Assembly (NCBI GenBank): GCA_037783545.1
Contig: JBBELK010000972.1
Coordinates: 186,001-250,000 of the forward strand
Origin: Henricia sp. BOLD:AAB3569
Taxonomy: Eukaryota > Echinodermata > Asteroidea > Spinulosida > Echinasteridae
Length of the DNA: 64,000 nucleotides
Direction: 5' to 3'
Positions within the stretch are counted from its first letter, which is position 1, and every line of letters starts with the position of its first letter. The position numbers were made by a program, and so were the translations under genes. The notes beneath the pieces were generated by a model. That model was given only the letters and a program-made list of their open reading frames with translations. It was not told the DNA's origin and ran no database searches. This document shows positions 45,661 to 56,110 of this stretch, piece after piece.

Positions 45661-46345
45661 GCCGTGAGAGAAAAATCCCTAGGCTACGGTTGGCCGTGTG
45701 AGGGGGAAAAAGCCCCATTGTTGGCCGTGTGATGGGAAAAAGCCCCATGTTTGGCTGTGTGAGGGGAAAAAGCCCCATGTTTGGCCGTGTGATGGGAAAA
45801 AGCCCCATGTTTGGCCGTGTGATGGGAAAAAGCCCCATGTTTGGCCGTGTGAGGGGAAAAAGCCCCATGTTTGGCCGTGTGAGGGGAAAAGCCCAAGGCT
45901 ATGGTTGGCCGTGTGAGGGAAAAAGACCCATGTTTGGCCGTGTGAGGGGGAAAAAGCCCCATTTTGGCCGTGTGAGGGAAAAGCCCAAGGCTATGGTGGG
46001 CCGTGTGAGGGGGGAAAAAGCCCCATTTTGGCCGTGTGAGGGGAAAAGCCCAAGGCTATGGTTGGCCGTGTGAGGGGAAAAGCCCCATGTTTGGCCGTGT
46101 GAGGGGGAAAAAGCCCCATTTTGGCCGTGTGAGGGAAAAAGCCCAAGGCTATGGTTGGCCGTGTGAGGGGAAAAGCCCCATGTTTGGCCGTGTGAGGGGA
46201 AAAGCCCAAGGCTATGGTTGGCCGTGTGAGGGGAAAAGCCCCATGTTTGGCCGTGTGAGGGGAAAAGCCCAAGGCTATGGTTTGGCCGTGTGAGGGGAAA
46301 AGCCCCATGTTTGGCCGTGTGAGGGAAAAAACCACATTTTGGCCA
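45661..46345 (+). repeat. 30-bp minisatellite, about 23 units
   Basis: Units of GGCCGTGTGAGGGGAAAA followed by GCCCCATGTTT or GCCCAAGGCTATGGTT. Two unit types alternate in the second half, giving a higher-order pattern of about 60 bp. More divergent units extend into 46346-46760. Confidence 0.95.
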
Positions 46346-49195
46346 GTGAGAGTAAGACCTCCATGTTTAACTCGTGTTTGACGCGAGAGGAAGATCCCCG
46401 AATGCGACAAGCTTACCGGTTCATACGACCGGAGTAAATCCCCGAGTGTCCATATATAGGGTCAAGTAGTTGCTGCCCTTCCTGGAGTACAGGTCGGCCC
46501 ATCCCAGGTCTTTCCTTCAACGGTGTTTACAGTCGCCCCAAATATTCACCGGTGCACTTTTTACACCTTGGTGAGGTGAATTATTTTCCAGGGACACGAT
46601 GCGACGGGATGACAGTGACCAGATCGATGGGAAGAGCCCCGTATGTCGTAACATGACAAATGCAGTCACCAGGGGGTGATATTAGAGAAGTTGAAGAGCC
46701 TCAAAGCTGAAGTATAAGGTACAGGCTCCAGATTGTCGCAAAGAGGGAAAAGCCCAAAGTGCACTTTAAGTGGTACATCGGTTCAGCATAACAAACATAG
46801 GGATATACACCCAGTAATTTTGAGAACACTTAGCTAAACTTAGCTAACTCCGTCACTAAGTGATAGCGGGTATAATATAAAAGTGTGAGCTAAATTTGCA
46901 TTGCGAATAACCTGCGTTTTGTAGAATCCCAGCGCAATGCGTGCAATTACCCTGGGGTTTTGACTAACGGTCTCGCAGGCGAAACCGATCGGTGGTGTTG
47001 ATGTCGGCAATGAAGGGCTCCGCATTGGAATTAAATATACAAATACCCCCAGATTGCATACAAAGCGGGAACCCCAATATAGGGGGTAGGCGCAAGAGGA
47101 AAGGCGCTGCCACTAAGCAGTGCCCAGGCGAAATACCAAGTAGCCGCGAGGGTTCGATGTGGAAGTAGATCCCTGAATTAAGGGTTCAGAGAATTGGCAC
47201 GGCATGAAAGGGAAAACCCTGCAACATGTTTATGTGGCTTGACCATGCAGTTATCGAGTGGTAACATTAGTTGGGTTGGGACTTGCAAGTACAAGCACCG
47301 CAGTCAAGCAGAATCGAGCCTCGTTCCCTCTCGCGTCGCTCATTATGTTCGTGGCGATTGGAGATATAATGGTAAAAGATGGGTGAAGTATGATTTTAAA
47401 AAAAAAAAACAAAAAAAAAAAAAAACCATTCGCTAGCAAGAACATAACGGAGTTGCTTTGCATGTCATTTGCGGCATTTGTAGCAAATTTTGTTTGAGTC
47501 AAGAGCTAGCGTCACTGTTTAACATGTAATGTTCTCTTTTGTTTTAAACTATAGGTTCCCTCTACGCCTGAACAGCGCCCTCTTGTGTTAGCAGAATGTT
47601 CAAACAGAAGAGTCATTTTCTTTCTCAAGAAAATATTGAGCCTGCCCTTTGCGACAATTTAATCTTTTAGTTCATACTCAGAGCCAAGTGGGTTTTAGTT
47701 TCCTTGGTCCAAAACCTTGGTCCAAGAAATGGTGGATTCACGAGGCATAAGCCTTCGGTTACGGTTCTCTCGGGGGTATATAAAACTATCGTAGTGAATT
47801 CGTCGCTCCTGTCTTTGTTGCCCAGACTATAATTCTGCTCCATCTTGTAACGACCCTCGACAACTCGCGGTTCGCATAGCAATTTCAATGTCCTGGGGGA
47901 TTGGGGTAGTACTGGCGTTGCAGATGCAGGTCAACCTGACCTATACCAGGTCAACTGAGAGCATCTTGTGCGTTTTGATCCACCTCGTATGTTTATATTC
48001 AATGTCTGTGGAAGATTCGAGTTCTTTGATTACACGAGTAGTGGTGTTTGTAGCTCGAAATAAACCATTCATTGATAATAACATGTTTTGTATTGAAATT
48101 CCAATAAGTTCAAAGTGTCATCTCAGTAAAGCATGGTCGAAAATAACATGTGCTTTTGTACATGTATAACGTAGCGGATTTGTAAGCAGAACTGCTGGCA
48201 TACGGCATGATGCGTATCGTCTCATCATTCCCAGACAATCACGGTTAATCCGTTCGTTTAGCGGCAAATCCCTCGAAGGACTATTCATAGAACAGGTTTT
48301 ATTTGTCACACACCCCCTTTCCGCATCACCCTATTGCGCCCTGTTTTGCTTTTAGCGTATACATGTAGGCTAATTAACGTGATCGGGCTTTTAGGCTTGG
48401 CCAATGGATGCGAAATATTTAGTCGCGGGTATAACAGGCGGGAGCATCCTTTTTTACAGGGCTCGAAGCTGCAAACTTTATTCGAGATTAGTTTTAAATG
48501 CCCTTTATCGCTTTGTTTTGTTGTGCAAGTTTTGAGATCGTCTTCACGTTTCAAATTTCATATTTTAGTTTTCTAAGTACATGATTTCGGCCACTGCCTT
48601 TGGTTCGGCTGCCGCTGATCAATCTACAAGCTGTGTTGACTGCCAGCCCTCTTCCGCCCTGCCTTTCCATCAATTTACCACATACACGCATCACAGTTTT
48701 GGGGAAGATACATAAAGTATGTAAGTTTGATGGTGATAGCAGAAAAGCAAGCTTTACTTATTTTTTGTTACTCCCATTGGGGTGTGATACCCCGCATCGG
48801 CTGGAAGGAAGGCGGTAGAAAGGTGCACATGCATACCCTATGGGAGTCAACGTTGTCATCATCTTCGCAAACCCGATAAGCATTGGGGTCAAGTATGTGT
48901 TTCGAGTTGATCGAGTATGGGTTTCGAGTTCATCGAGATGCGGGTGGAGGCGATATAAATGCTATGTCATCCATGTTCTGATGTGGCAGCATGCTTCGGC
49001 AGGTGCATGTGGTTAAGCTGGCGTCGAAATTTTTCGGGGGAAAAATTCTCGCATTTTAGTAAACAGTTTCTGACTTCGCCATCTATTAATTTAAGGATCG
49101 GGGTAAGGTATGGGATGAGATATGGGGTGAGTTTTAGGGTGGGGTTTAGTTCCGTGGTCCGTGGTCTACGACTCTGGGTAGGGTAGCGGGAGCAG
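46346..49195. other. Interior of the split-repeat element, right part
   Basis: No gene recognised. An A-rich run lies at 47397-47427. Nothing resembling a reverse transcriptase, RNase H or recombinase was found in any frame. Confidence 0.4.
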
Positions 49196-49269
49196 AAGCT
49201 TTTCTTACCCAGTCCTAAATCATAGGGACTGGAGCCCGAGACGTGAATGGAGTTATGCAGATAGTATAC
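49196..49269 (+). repeat. B1 direct repeat
   Basis: 74 bp beginning AAGCTTTTCTTACCCAG and ending GCAGATAGTATAC, identical to 49481-49554. Its last base is the first base of A2. Confidence 0.9.
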
Positions 49270-49330
49270 TATTTGCACCACTCCTAAACGTTAGAGGGCG
49301 ACGGCAACTATCAGTCAGAGATTTTAACTG
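49269..49330 (+). repeat. A2 direct repeat
   Basis: 62 bp identical to A1 at 40342-40403. Confidence 0.9.
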
Positions 49331-49480
49331 AGAAGAAGGTGTAAGGAGCGTAAGTATGGTGCAGGTACGTGTAAGAAAGATAAGGGAGGTAAGTTGGACT
49401 CCCTTTTTTTTGTTTCTCCCCGCCCGCCCGCCCCTTCATTTTGCACTCATTACGTACTCGAGCTCCAGTCTCTACTCGCA

Positions 49481-49554
49481 AAGCTTTTCTTACCCAGTCC
49501 TAAATCATAGGGACTGGAGCCCGAGACGTGAATGGAGTTATGCAGATAGTATAC
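49481..49554 (+). repeat. B2 terminal direct repeat
   Basis: 74 bp identical to B1. The spacer between A2 and B2 (49331-49480) is unique and includes a T- and C-rich stretch. Confidence 0.9.
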
Positions 49555-50239
49555 CATTTACTTTCAAAAATGTATGTGATGTCATATACAGGTTTTTTCA
49601 CCAAACGTAATATAGATCCTTTACAGGGGCGACCATGACGGGGTTGGGCAGTCACATTGTCACCGTGTCTCATGCACAAGTAGGCACTTTGTGGATCTAT
49701 TGTCACGTCATTCAAATATGAAACCTGTCCCCTGTCATGGCCGCCGGTGCAAAGAGTCTATAGCTGTACCTAAAAGCTGGATATATTTCCAAAACTGCTT
49801 GGGTTGTTACTGAAGCACGACGCTTTGCACCCGGGCGTTATTTTCAATTGATAACACAGGTCTTCAAAAGTTTACCTTCAAAAATGTTGCACTTTGGTAA
49901 ATTATTTGCGCTTTATGCGCACGGGGTCTCGCGACTAGTGGTAAACACGGGAAATCACGACGAATGGACAGCCGAAGTATGACGTCGTTGCCATGGTAAT
50001 TGGCTCTATAAACATCATGGCCGTCGGAAAAGGTACCATTGCAAAAGCACAGTGAGAGTTCAGTGATTTGCAGTGTAGAGCCATTGCTAAGACAACGAAA
50101 CATGACGTATTCACCGGCAGACTATATGGGCACTCTCCCTAAATTTCCCCCCGTTACTGAAAACTAATATGTACCAACTCAGAGTACACTATCATTTTAG
50201 AGCATTTTATCACTTTTTCAGTCTGATGCATGTTATTAA
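49555..50239. other. Non-coding DNA with a dispersed repeat
   Basis: 49970-50125 resembles 1450-1600 (shared GTTGCCAYGGTAATT, AACATCATGGC, AAAAGCACAG, TGACGTATT). A weak inverted pair CCATGACGGGG / CCCCTGTCATGG lies at 49625-49745. Confidence 0.55.
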
Positions 50240-50394
50240 AGGCAGAGTATCGTCAGCAATGCGCGCACGCCAAATTCGTGCCACGAAATACACAGCTCCA
50301 TGTCTTTGCTACGGAGCTGCGTATTTCGCGGCACGAATTTAGCGGCACGCAAAATTCGCGAAATTCGCGGCACGCATTGCTGACGAGCTGCGCC
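50240..50394. mobile_element. 155-bp palindromic MITE with TTAA duplication
   Basis: TTAA flanks both ends (50236-50239 and 50395-50398). The arms share TCGTCAGCAATGCG, AAATTCGTGCC and GAAATACRCAGCTCC in inverted form. The short size and strong pairing suggest a stable hairpin. Confidence 0.8.
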
Positions 50395-50906
50395 TTAATT
50401 CATCGCAACCATAAAATCGAGCTTTTTGATTGAAAAACGGGTGCATTAGTGCTATTTTTCCCTGTGGGGTGCATGAGCACAAATTGTGAGTCAGTGGGGC
50501 TCTGCGCATTAAATCAAATGGTAACACCACACTGTTTATCGTATACTCTCAGATTGCATGTTAAAAGCTGGAGATGGTTGCTTTTTACTTTTATCAGAAT
50601 AAACTTGGTTGGTACAGAGGAAAATATGTTTTGTTGTTTTCGATTGAATTTTGGGTTGCTTTCATCTTCTTTTTTTTAGCAAAGCCACTAACCTCTAGGA
50701 GATTATAACATTTATTAGTTAAGAAATTTTGAATCTTCATCCAGTGTTTACCAGTTTTGGATCACGCTCTGCATGAAGCACAAAATGCGTTGCTATTGTA
50801 AATAAAAGTGTATTGATCTTGCTGTTAGTTATTTGGAGAATTGGTGAGTTTCGAATGATTCTGTTGCGCAACTGATGTTTACATGTCGCCACGTAGCCTT
50901 TGTTAA
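50395..50906. other. Non-coding DNA, nothing recognised
   Basis: No gene or repeat recognised. Confidence 0.35.
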
Positions 50907-51427
50907 GGCTTCACAGCTGGGTGAGTCGCGCGCCAGAACGAGAGCGCCACCATGCGACGAGGACAGGGCGAGCAGCGCTAGCTGTGAGGCCTTTGCTGAG
51001 CCGGAAAAAAATTATTTATTAATGTATACAGCCCCTGTTACATTATTCATCCATGCGTTGTTGTGCTGCGAATGTATGTTTGTGTTGGCGCGCGCGCGTT
51101 GTATGTGGAGCGCGTGCGCGTGGTTACAAACCGGTGCGCGCGAACCTGATTGGCTCGCATTGTTAGCTATTCAACGCAACACGCACACTGTGTCAGACGA
51201 TCATTAGCATTTTGCTACCTCTCAGGTAGCAAAATTCCGGGTCAGCAAAGGCCTCACAGCTACATGTAGCGCTGCTCGTCCCGTCCTCGTCGCATGGTGG
51301 TGGCTCTCGTTCTCAGTCTGGCGCGCGACTCAGCAAGCTGTGAGGCCGAGCACTGCTCGTCCCGTCCTCGTCGCATGGTGGCGCTCTCGTTCTCAGTCTG
51401 GCGCGCGACTCACCAAGCTGTGAGGTC
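50907..51427. mobile_element. 521-bp MITE with TTAA duplication and one duplicated arm
   Basis: TTAA flanks both ends (50903-50906 and 51428-51431). The left arm runs about 90 bp from GGCTTCACAGCTGGGTGAG to AGCTGTGAGGCCTTTGCTGA. The right side holds two tandem inverted copies of that arm (about 51244-51345 and 51350-51427), sharing GTCGCATGGTGG and CTGGCGCGCGACTCA. The arm itself begins and ends with CACAGCT/AGCTGTG, so it can also fold alone. Confidence 0.8.
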
Positions 51428-51760
51428 TTAAAGGCTAGTCGCCACACGACAACTACCACATCGTGAACATTATAAACGTTCCTTGCAAAATTTCCAAGAC
51501 TTGTTATATATAGTACTGTCCTCACTGGCTTTATTCAGCCATTCCGGTAAGGTCTCTGGTACAAACTCCAGAATCTTTCTTTCCTCAGGGATTTCGAGGA
51601 AGAAAAGCCTCAATCCAACAAACAAAATGCAACAATTATCAAACCTGGCATCAATTCTTCGGACACCAAAACATCAGCAAGTGTCTTGAAACATTTTTAC
51701 CTATATCTAACAGACTATGAAGTTAAATGGTTTATACCGCCATTCTGGCCTCACAGCGAG
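51428..51760. other. Non-coding DNA, nothing recognised
   Basis: No gene or repeat pair recognised. Confidence 0.35.
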
Positions 51761-53043
51761 CACTGAAAAAATGTTCTAGTCAATCACAGTGGAAAATTAG
51801 TCAAACAAGGGCAAAATGATTAGTCATGTATACAATTTGTCAGTTGACAACTTTTTGTTGGTGCATGACAAATCTTTGTTGGTGCATGACAAATTAAAAC
51901 TGTTGCAGGACAAATTAATATTAGCGGAAGACTAATCTGAACGACTGACAAATGTGATGATCGTCTTTTGACTAATTTGTATTGTCACGTAAAACAAGAA
52001 CTGACGATTTATTTTCCCATGACTAATTGCATGACTAACTTTTGATCGCATTACTAATGGAAAGAATAATGCAGCCGAAACTCATGACTAATTTAATTAG
52101 TCATGAGTTTTGGCGGGATTATTTTTTACATTGATAATGTAATAAAAGGTTAGTCATGAAATCAGTCGTGGGAAAATAAATCTTCAGTTCTTGTTTTCGT
52201 GCAGCGCCATTACATGCGAACCGCACCGTAAAATGAGGTCGTGTTTGACTGGACTAAACATTCTGTGACGTTACTCTGGAAATGTAAGCTTGTCACGGGT
52301 TTTGTGTGACACCAAAAAATTGTGCGGGACTCTGAGATTTCTAAGGCGATAATTGGTTTGCATGTTTCAAACTATGTCGTGTGTCGGAGTAAAGACATGG
52401 TTGAGGCCGTGCTTCGGGTCTCAACATCCGTGTATTGACACAAATAGTCATGATCTATAAGGACAACTCAGTACGCATTCGTAATGTTAGGTCAGCCCAG
52501 GTTAGACTCCTTTTCTCGCTGCAGTTAGAAGTAAGTTTATAAAATGAGCTACGAATAGTAACTGGATGTTTTCCTGGGTACATCGTTGCCTCTTCCATTT
52601 TTGTTGTCCACATTATCGTCATCAAACTGCGGATGTCTTTGTTGCATTAACACAACACACCGTGCAGTCATTGCACGTATTCTGCGTAGGCAGTACGTTA
52701 TACGAAACACACCGTATATTGCACGTGACAAAGTAAGTTTGTCAGGCTGACTAACTGACATTACTAATGAATTTTACTGCAGGACTAATTAATTTTCCTG
52801 CAAGACTAATAATTTTTCTGCAGGACTAATAATTTTGTGTGCAAGACTAATTAATTTTCCCGCATGACAAATTAATTTTCCCGCATGACTAATCATTTTT
52901 TAAATTAGGCAAATAAGACCCTTTTTCATGACTAATTAAAATTAGTCAATTCAAACCACGTATGACTAATTGGAAATTAGTCAAATAAGACCCAGAGTAT
53001 GACTATTTTTTTTGTGTCAATTGACAAAATAAAGTTTTCAGTG
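51761..53043. mobile_element. 1.28-kb element dense in TGACTAATT motifs
   Basis: The ends are CACTGAAAA and the complement at 53035-53043. Both outer thirds are crowded with ACTAAT or ATTAGT words, for example GCATGACTAATT and units of AATTTTCCYGCAKGACTAAT. A near-perfect 33-bp palindrome (AAACTCATGACTAATT and its complement) lies at about 52077-52109. No target duplication is clear and no coding region is seen. The CACTG ends hint at hAT. Confidence 0.65.
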
Positions 53044-53284
53044 AGGGAGCTCTGCACACGCTGCAGGGGTGTCATGTGTTTTCGATGAGCAGGAAATGGC
53101 CAGTTAGAAGACGGCTTCGGCATAATTTGGTTTCTTATAACTGATTTATCTCTTATTCTAAAGTATGAGTAAGTAATTATTTTTAGGGATTATGACCCAG
53201 GGACCGCCGGGGTGAATACATTTGATACAAATGTGGACAAATGTCCATGAGTTTGGGAAATCTGGATGCAGTGAAAAGCAACTT
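53044..53284. other. Body of a possible tRNA-derived SINE
   Basis: On the minus strand this follows the tRNA-like head at 53285-53357. It has no other recognised feature. Confidence 0.35.
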
Positions 53285-53357
53285 GGCTCCACCAAGATTC
53301 GAACCGCGGACCTTCTGCTTAACGTACAGACGGCCCTACCAATTGAGCTATAAAGCC
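53285..53357 (-). tRNA. tRNA-like sequence, degraded or SINE head
   Basis: 73 nt that fold partly as a tRNA. The acceptor arms GGCTTTA and TGGAGCC pair fully with two G-T pairs, the A box TAGCTCAATTGGTAGG and B box GGTTCGAATCT are good. The anticodon stem pairs only over four bases with a nine-base loop, and the T stem has a mismatch. It is therefore probably a tRNA pseudogene or the head of a SINE and not a working tRNA. I do not assign an amino acid. Confidence 0.55.
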
Positions 53358-53643
53358 AACTGGTGGTCTCGAATCACGGTAGTGCACCCCACCCTTTGGG
53401 AGGGATGGATATCTCACTGAAGGGTTTGTATAAGACTTGCTATACTCGCATGATAGCCAACCCCAATCAGTGAGGAACAACTGCACCACTAATTTAATTT
53501 GTACATTGAAAAACTGCTTTAATATTTGATAAGCCCTATCGGTTTTAGTTGATATTTAGATGCCGATATGATCTATATCGGCAAAATGCTGATATTAACG
53601 GAGCTTATTGTCTACTCAGTGTTAGACTCTGATGTGTACTCAC

Positions 53644-53991
53644 CAGTATGTTCCTGCTCTGATGTGCTTGTATCCTTTATAGATCCTGACTGGTGGCTAG
53701 ATTCTCCATCATACGAGTTTTGGTAGTCGTTCTTCTCCAAGGTTTCCATAAGGACTTGCCATGTAGCTTCATCTCCCATCTTCCTTTGCCAAGTACAGAG
53801 CGCCTGATACCTCTGCTCCACTGGCTGCTGTGGATAACTCTCCTCAATGTCCCCAATTAGAACGCTGACTGGCTGCTGCCCAGAGTAGTTGGACAAAAGG
53901 TCTCTTAAGACACACCTCCATTTCTTTGCATGCATGCAGTCGGCGAACCTCTTCAAGACAGCTGGGCTCAAACGCTGGTCTTCTGTTTCAC
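53644..53991 (-). CDS. Death-domain-like exon, unit 1
   Basis: A 348-nt exon bounded by an acceptor (TACCAG, 53997-53992) and a donor (GTGAGT from 53643). It starts and ends in phase 1. It reads LSPAVLKRFADCMHAKKW, RCVLRDLLSNYSGQQPVS, VLIGDIEESYPQQPVEQRYQ and ALCTWQRKMGDEATWQVLME, then a linker rich in S, T, E and Q (HQSGSIKDTSTSEQEHTG). The pattern of a helix ending in ALCTWQ, then A-T-W-x-x-L-x-x-x-L-E-K, is that of the second half of death domains. The first in-frame ATG is inside the exon and is not a start. The second unit encodes the same exon with serine replaced by proline in YQNSYDG. The products would probably act in death-domain signalling (inferred). Confidence 0.75.
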
Positions 53992-54440
53992 CTGGTACGG
54001 GATAATATGTATACGGAAAGCACCATCAGAAAGACAACTGATTTTGAAGGGTACTTTTAAAAATAACTAATATTCTAGACTATATTTGCCAGTAGGCTTT
54101 TTTTCCCCAACCCACAGCCGTATCAGGATAAAATTAGTGCTTAAGGGGTGCCCTGTCATACATGTACATTCCGGTTGGACCAAGTGTGTCCTGGAGTAGT
54201 CCTGTTAGGGTCGACCACAGTTTTGGGCTTTTAATTGGCTCCAAACCGGGATGAATTTCTTATCTCACAATCCCACCAAAGAAAGCTGGGAAGAGAGCAG
54301 CTGGAAAGACTAAGGGCAAGTCCAATGCCCCAAGAAACGGCAGTGTCCTGGCTTCGATAGGATTATGCAAGGATGCACTATTATAATAGGGGCCCCCAAT
54401 AAGCCACTATGGTCTCAGATCGTGCACCAAATGACTTTAA

Positions 54441-54631
54441 AGAGGAAGAATCCCCTTAAAGAAAATCCAGCATTTAGGCTTTTTTTCGATAGTCCAAACA
54501 TCCCTCTTGCCGACGTGGATTTTTATTATGTTTTTATTGTCGGTGTTAAGTGGATAAATTGCAAGCAAAAGTGCGCTTTTCGAAAATGAGGTTTTCGCGA
54601 TTTCTGAAACGCTCATTAGGTATTCATGATA
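54441..54631 (+). mobile_element. Truncated copy of the 12378-13372 TTAA element, unit 1
   Basis: Begins at a TTAA (54437-54440) with AGAGGAAGAATCCCC and matches the family for about 190 bp, ending at a deletion junction. Confidence 0.85.
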
Positions 54632-54825
54632 CAATTTATTGTTAGTTTATGCATAATGCACAAATACAATGGAACTAATTAGCATACCAATGTAACCTAG
54701 TAGATATTCATATATAATTACCATGTGAATGGTAGGTCATGAGGTCACGATGAATATGTATGCGTTAATGAATATGTACGATATTGGATGTGGGTAATGA
54801 ATATGGATGAGGAGTGATGGTATGG

Positions 54826-55015
54826 GCCAATGAGAAGCTTGGGATTGATGAGACAGATTATGCAAGCGTGGGTTTAGGGGGCCAATGAGAAGCTTTGGCT
54901 TGATGAGACAGATTATGCAAGCGTGGGTTTAGGGCTAATGAGAAGCTAGGGTTTGATGAGACAGATTATGCAAGCGTGGGTTTAGGGCCAATGGGAAGCT
55001 TGGGATTGATGGGAT
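54826..55015 (+). repeat. Tandem repeat of about 55 bp, four units, unit 1
   Basis: Units of CCAATGAGAAGCTTGGGATT then GATGAGACAGATTATGCAAG and CGTGGGTTTAGGG. A relative occurs at 58832-58925. The second duplication unit has the same array at about 60878-61070. Confidence 0.9.
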
Positions 55016-55079
55016 GATTTTGCACAATAATTTTAAAGCAGGTGGATTTGGAATAGGTCAATGGGATGCGATGCGTCAT

Positions 55080-56110
55080 TAAAAATCTACCAATCAAATT
55101 AAATTGCCAACATTAAATTTAGCCAATCAGCTTCAATGCATCATTTAAAATTAACCAATCGTTGACATGTTTGAATTTGGACCAATGATATTCAATGCAA
55201 CATCTAAAATTAACCAATCGTTGGCAACTTTCATTTCAACCAATCCTATTTACTGCATCATTTGAAATTAACCAATCGTTTACATGTTTGAATTTCAATC
55301 AGTCATATTCAGTGCATCATTTGGAATTAAGCATTCGTTTGCACGTTTGAATTTTAACCAATCATATTCAGCGCATCATTTAAAATTAACTAATCGTTTA
55401 CATGTTTGAATTTCAACCAATCCTATTCAATGCATCATTTGAAATTAACCAATCGTTTACATGTTTGAATTTCAACCAAAGTTATTCAGTGCATCATTTG
55501 AAATCATCCAATCAATTTTAAAATTTTTTAGTTCAGTCAATCTGATTTTGACGCGTCATTTAAATATTGCAAAACATTATTTTTAAAAATAAACACAAAA
55601 ATAAATAAATAAGTAAACAAATTATTTAAACCAATCAGATTCAGTGATCGTTTAAAAATAGCAAAACCGTTTTAAAAGTCAAATTAAAACAAGTGGATTA
55701 TATGCGTCTATTAAAATTATAGCCAATAGTTGGTAACTTTAAATTCACGTGTATCGTTTAAAATTAGCCAATCGTTGTTAACATTGAATTGAGCCAAACA
55801 GATTCATGCATCATTTAAAATTACGCAAAAATTAACCAATCGTCGGAAACTTTCGTTTCCACCAATCATATGCTATTCAGTGCCTCGTTGTAAAATAGCC
55901 AATCGTTGTCAATATTGAATAGAGCCAGATGGATTCATGCATCATTTAAAATTACGCAAAAATTAACCAATCGTCGTAAGCTTTCATTTCCACTAATCAT
56001 ATGGTATTCAGTGCCTCATTTGAAATTACTCAATCGTTACATGTTTAAATTTCAACCAAACATATCCAGTACATCAATTTAAATTAACCAATCATCTAAA
56101 AAATTGAATT
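55080..56110 (+). repeat. CCAAT-bearing satellite of about 60 bp, unit 1
   Basis: Degenerate units around AATTAACCAATCGTTTACAT, GTTTGAATTTCAACCAATC and ATTCAGTGCATCATTTGA. Nearly every unit contains one or two CCAAT pentamers. No coding capacity. Confidence 0.9.

Larger units (their letters stand above)
40342..49554 (+). mobile_element. 9.2-kb element with split direct repeats (Ngaro/PAT-like, tyrosine-recombinase type), no coding region seen
   Basis: Four blocks are arranged A1...B1-A2...B2. A1 (40342-40403) and A2 (49269-49330) are identical over 62 bp; B1 (49196-49269) and B2 (49481-49554) are identical over 74 bp. B1 and A2 abut, sharing one base, so B1-A2 equals the junction that forms if the two ends, B2 and A1, are joined in a circle. 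This is the hallmark of DIRS-order retrotransposons of the Ngaro/PAT kind, which integrate with a tyrosine recombinase and leave no target duplication; none is visible here. The 8.8-kb interior has no frame above about 140 codons and no reverse transcriptase or recombinase motif that I can see. It holds a SINE, a 30-bp minisatellite and A-runs. A non-autonomous element is the best reading. Confidence 0.7.

Noticed and set aside
45661-46345. CRISPR-like array
   Set aside because: There are no unique spacers of constant length between identical repeats, and the context is eukaryotic.
45629-46410. Overlapping repetitive open frames on both strands
   Set aside because: By-product of the 30-bp minisatellite, whose period is a multiple of three.
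40342-49554. LTR retrotransposon
   Set aside because: The terminal repeats are different at the two ends, the repeat order is A...B-A...B, and no TG...CA ends or target duplication are present.
53285-53357. Functional tRNA gene
   Set aside because: Promoter boxes and acceptor stem are good, but the anticodon and T stems are faulty, so a tRNA pseudogene or SINE head is more likely.
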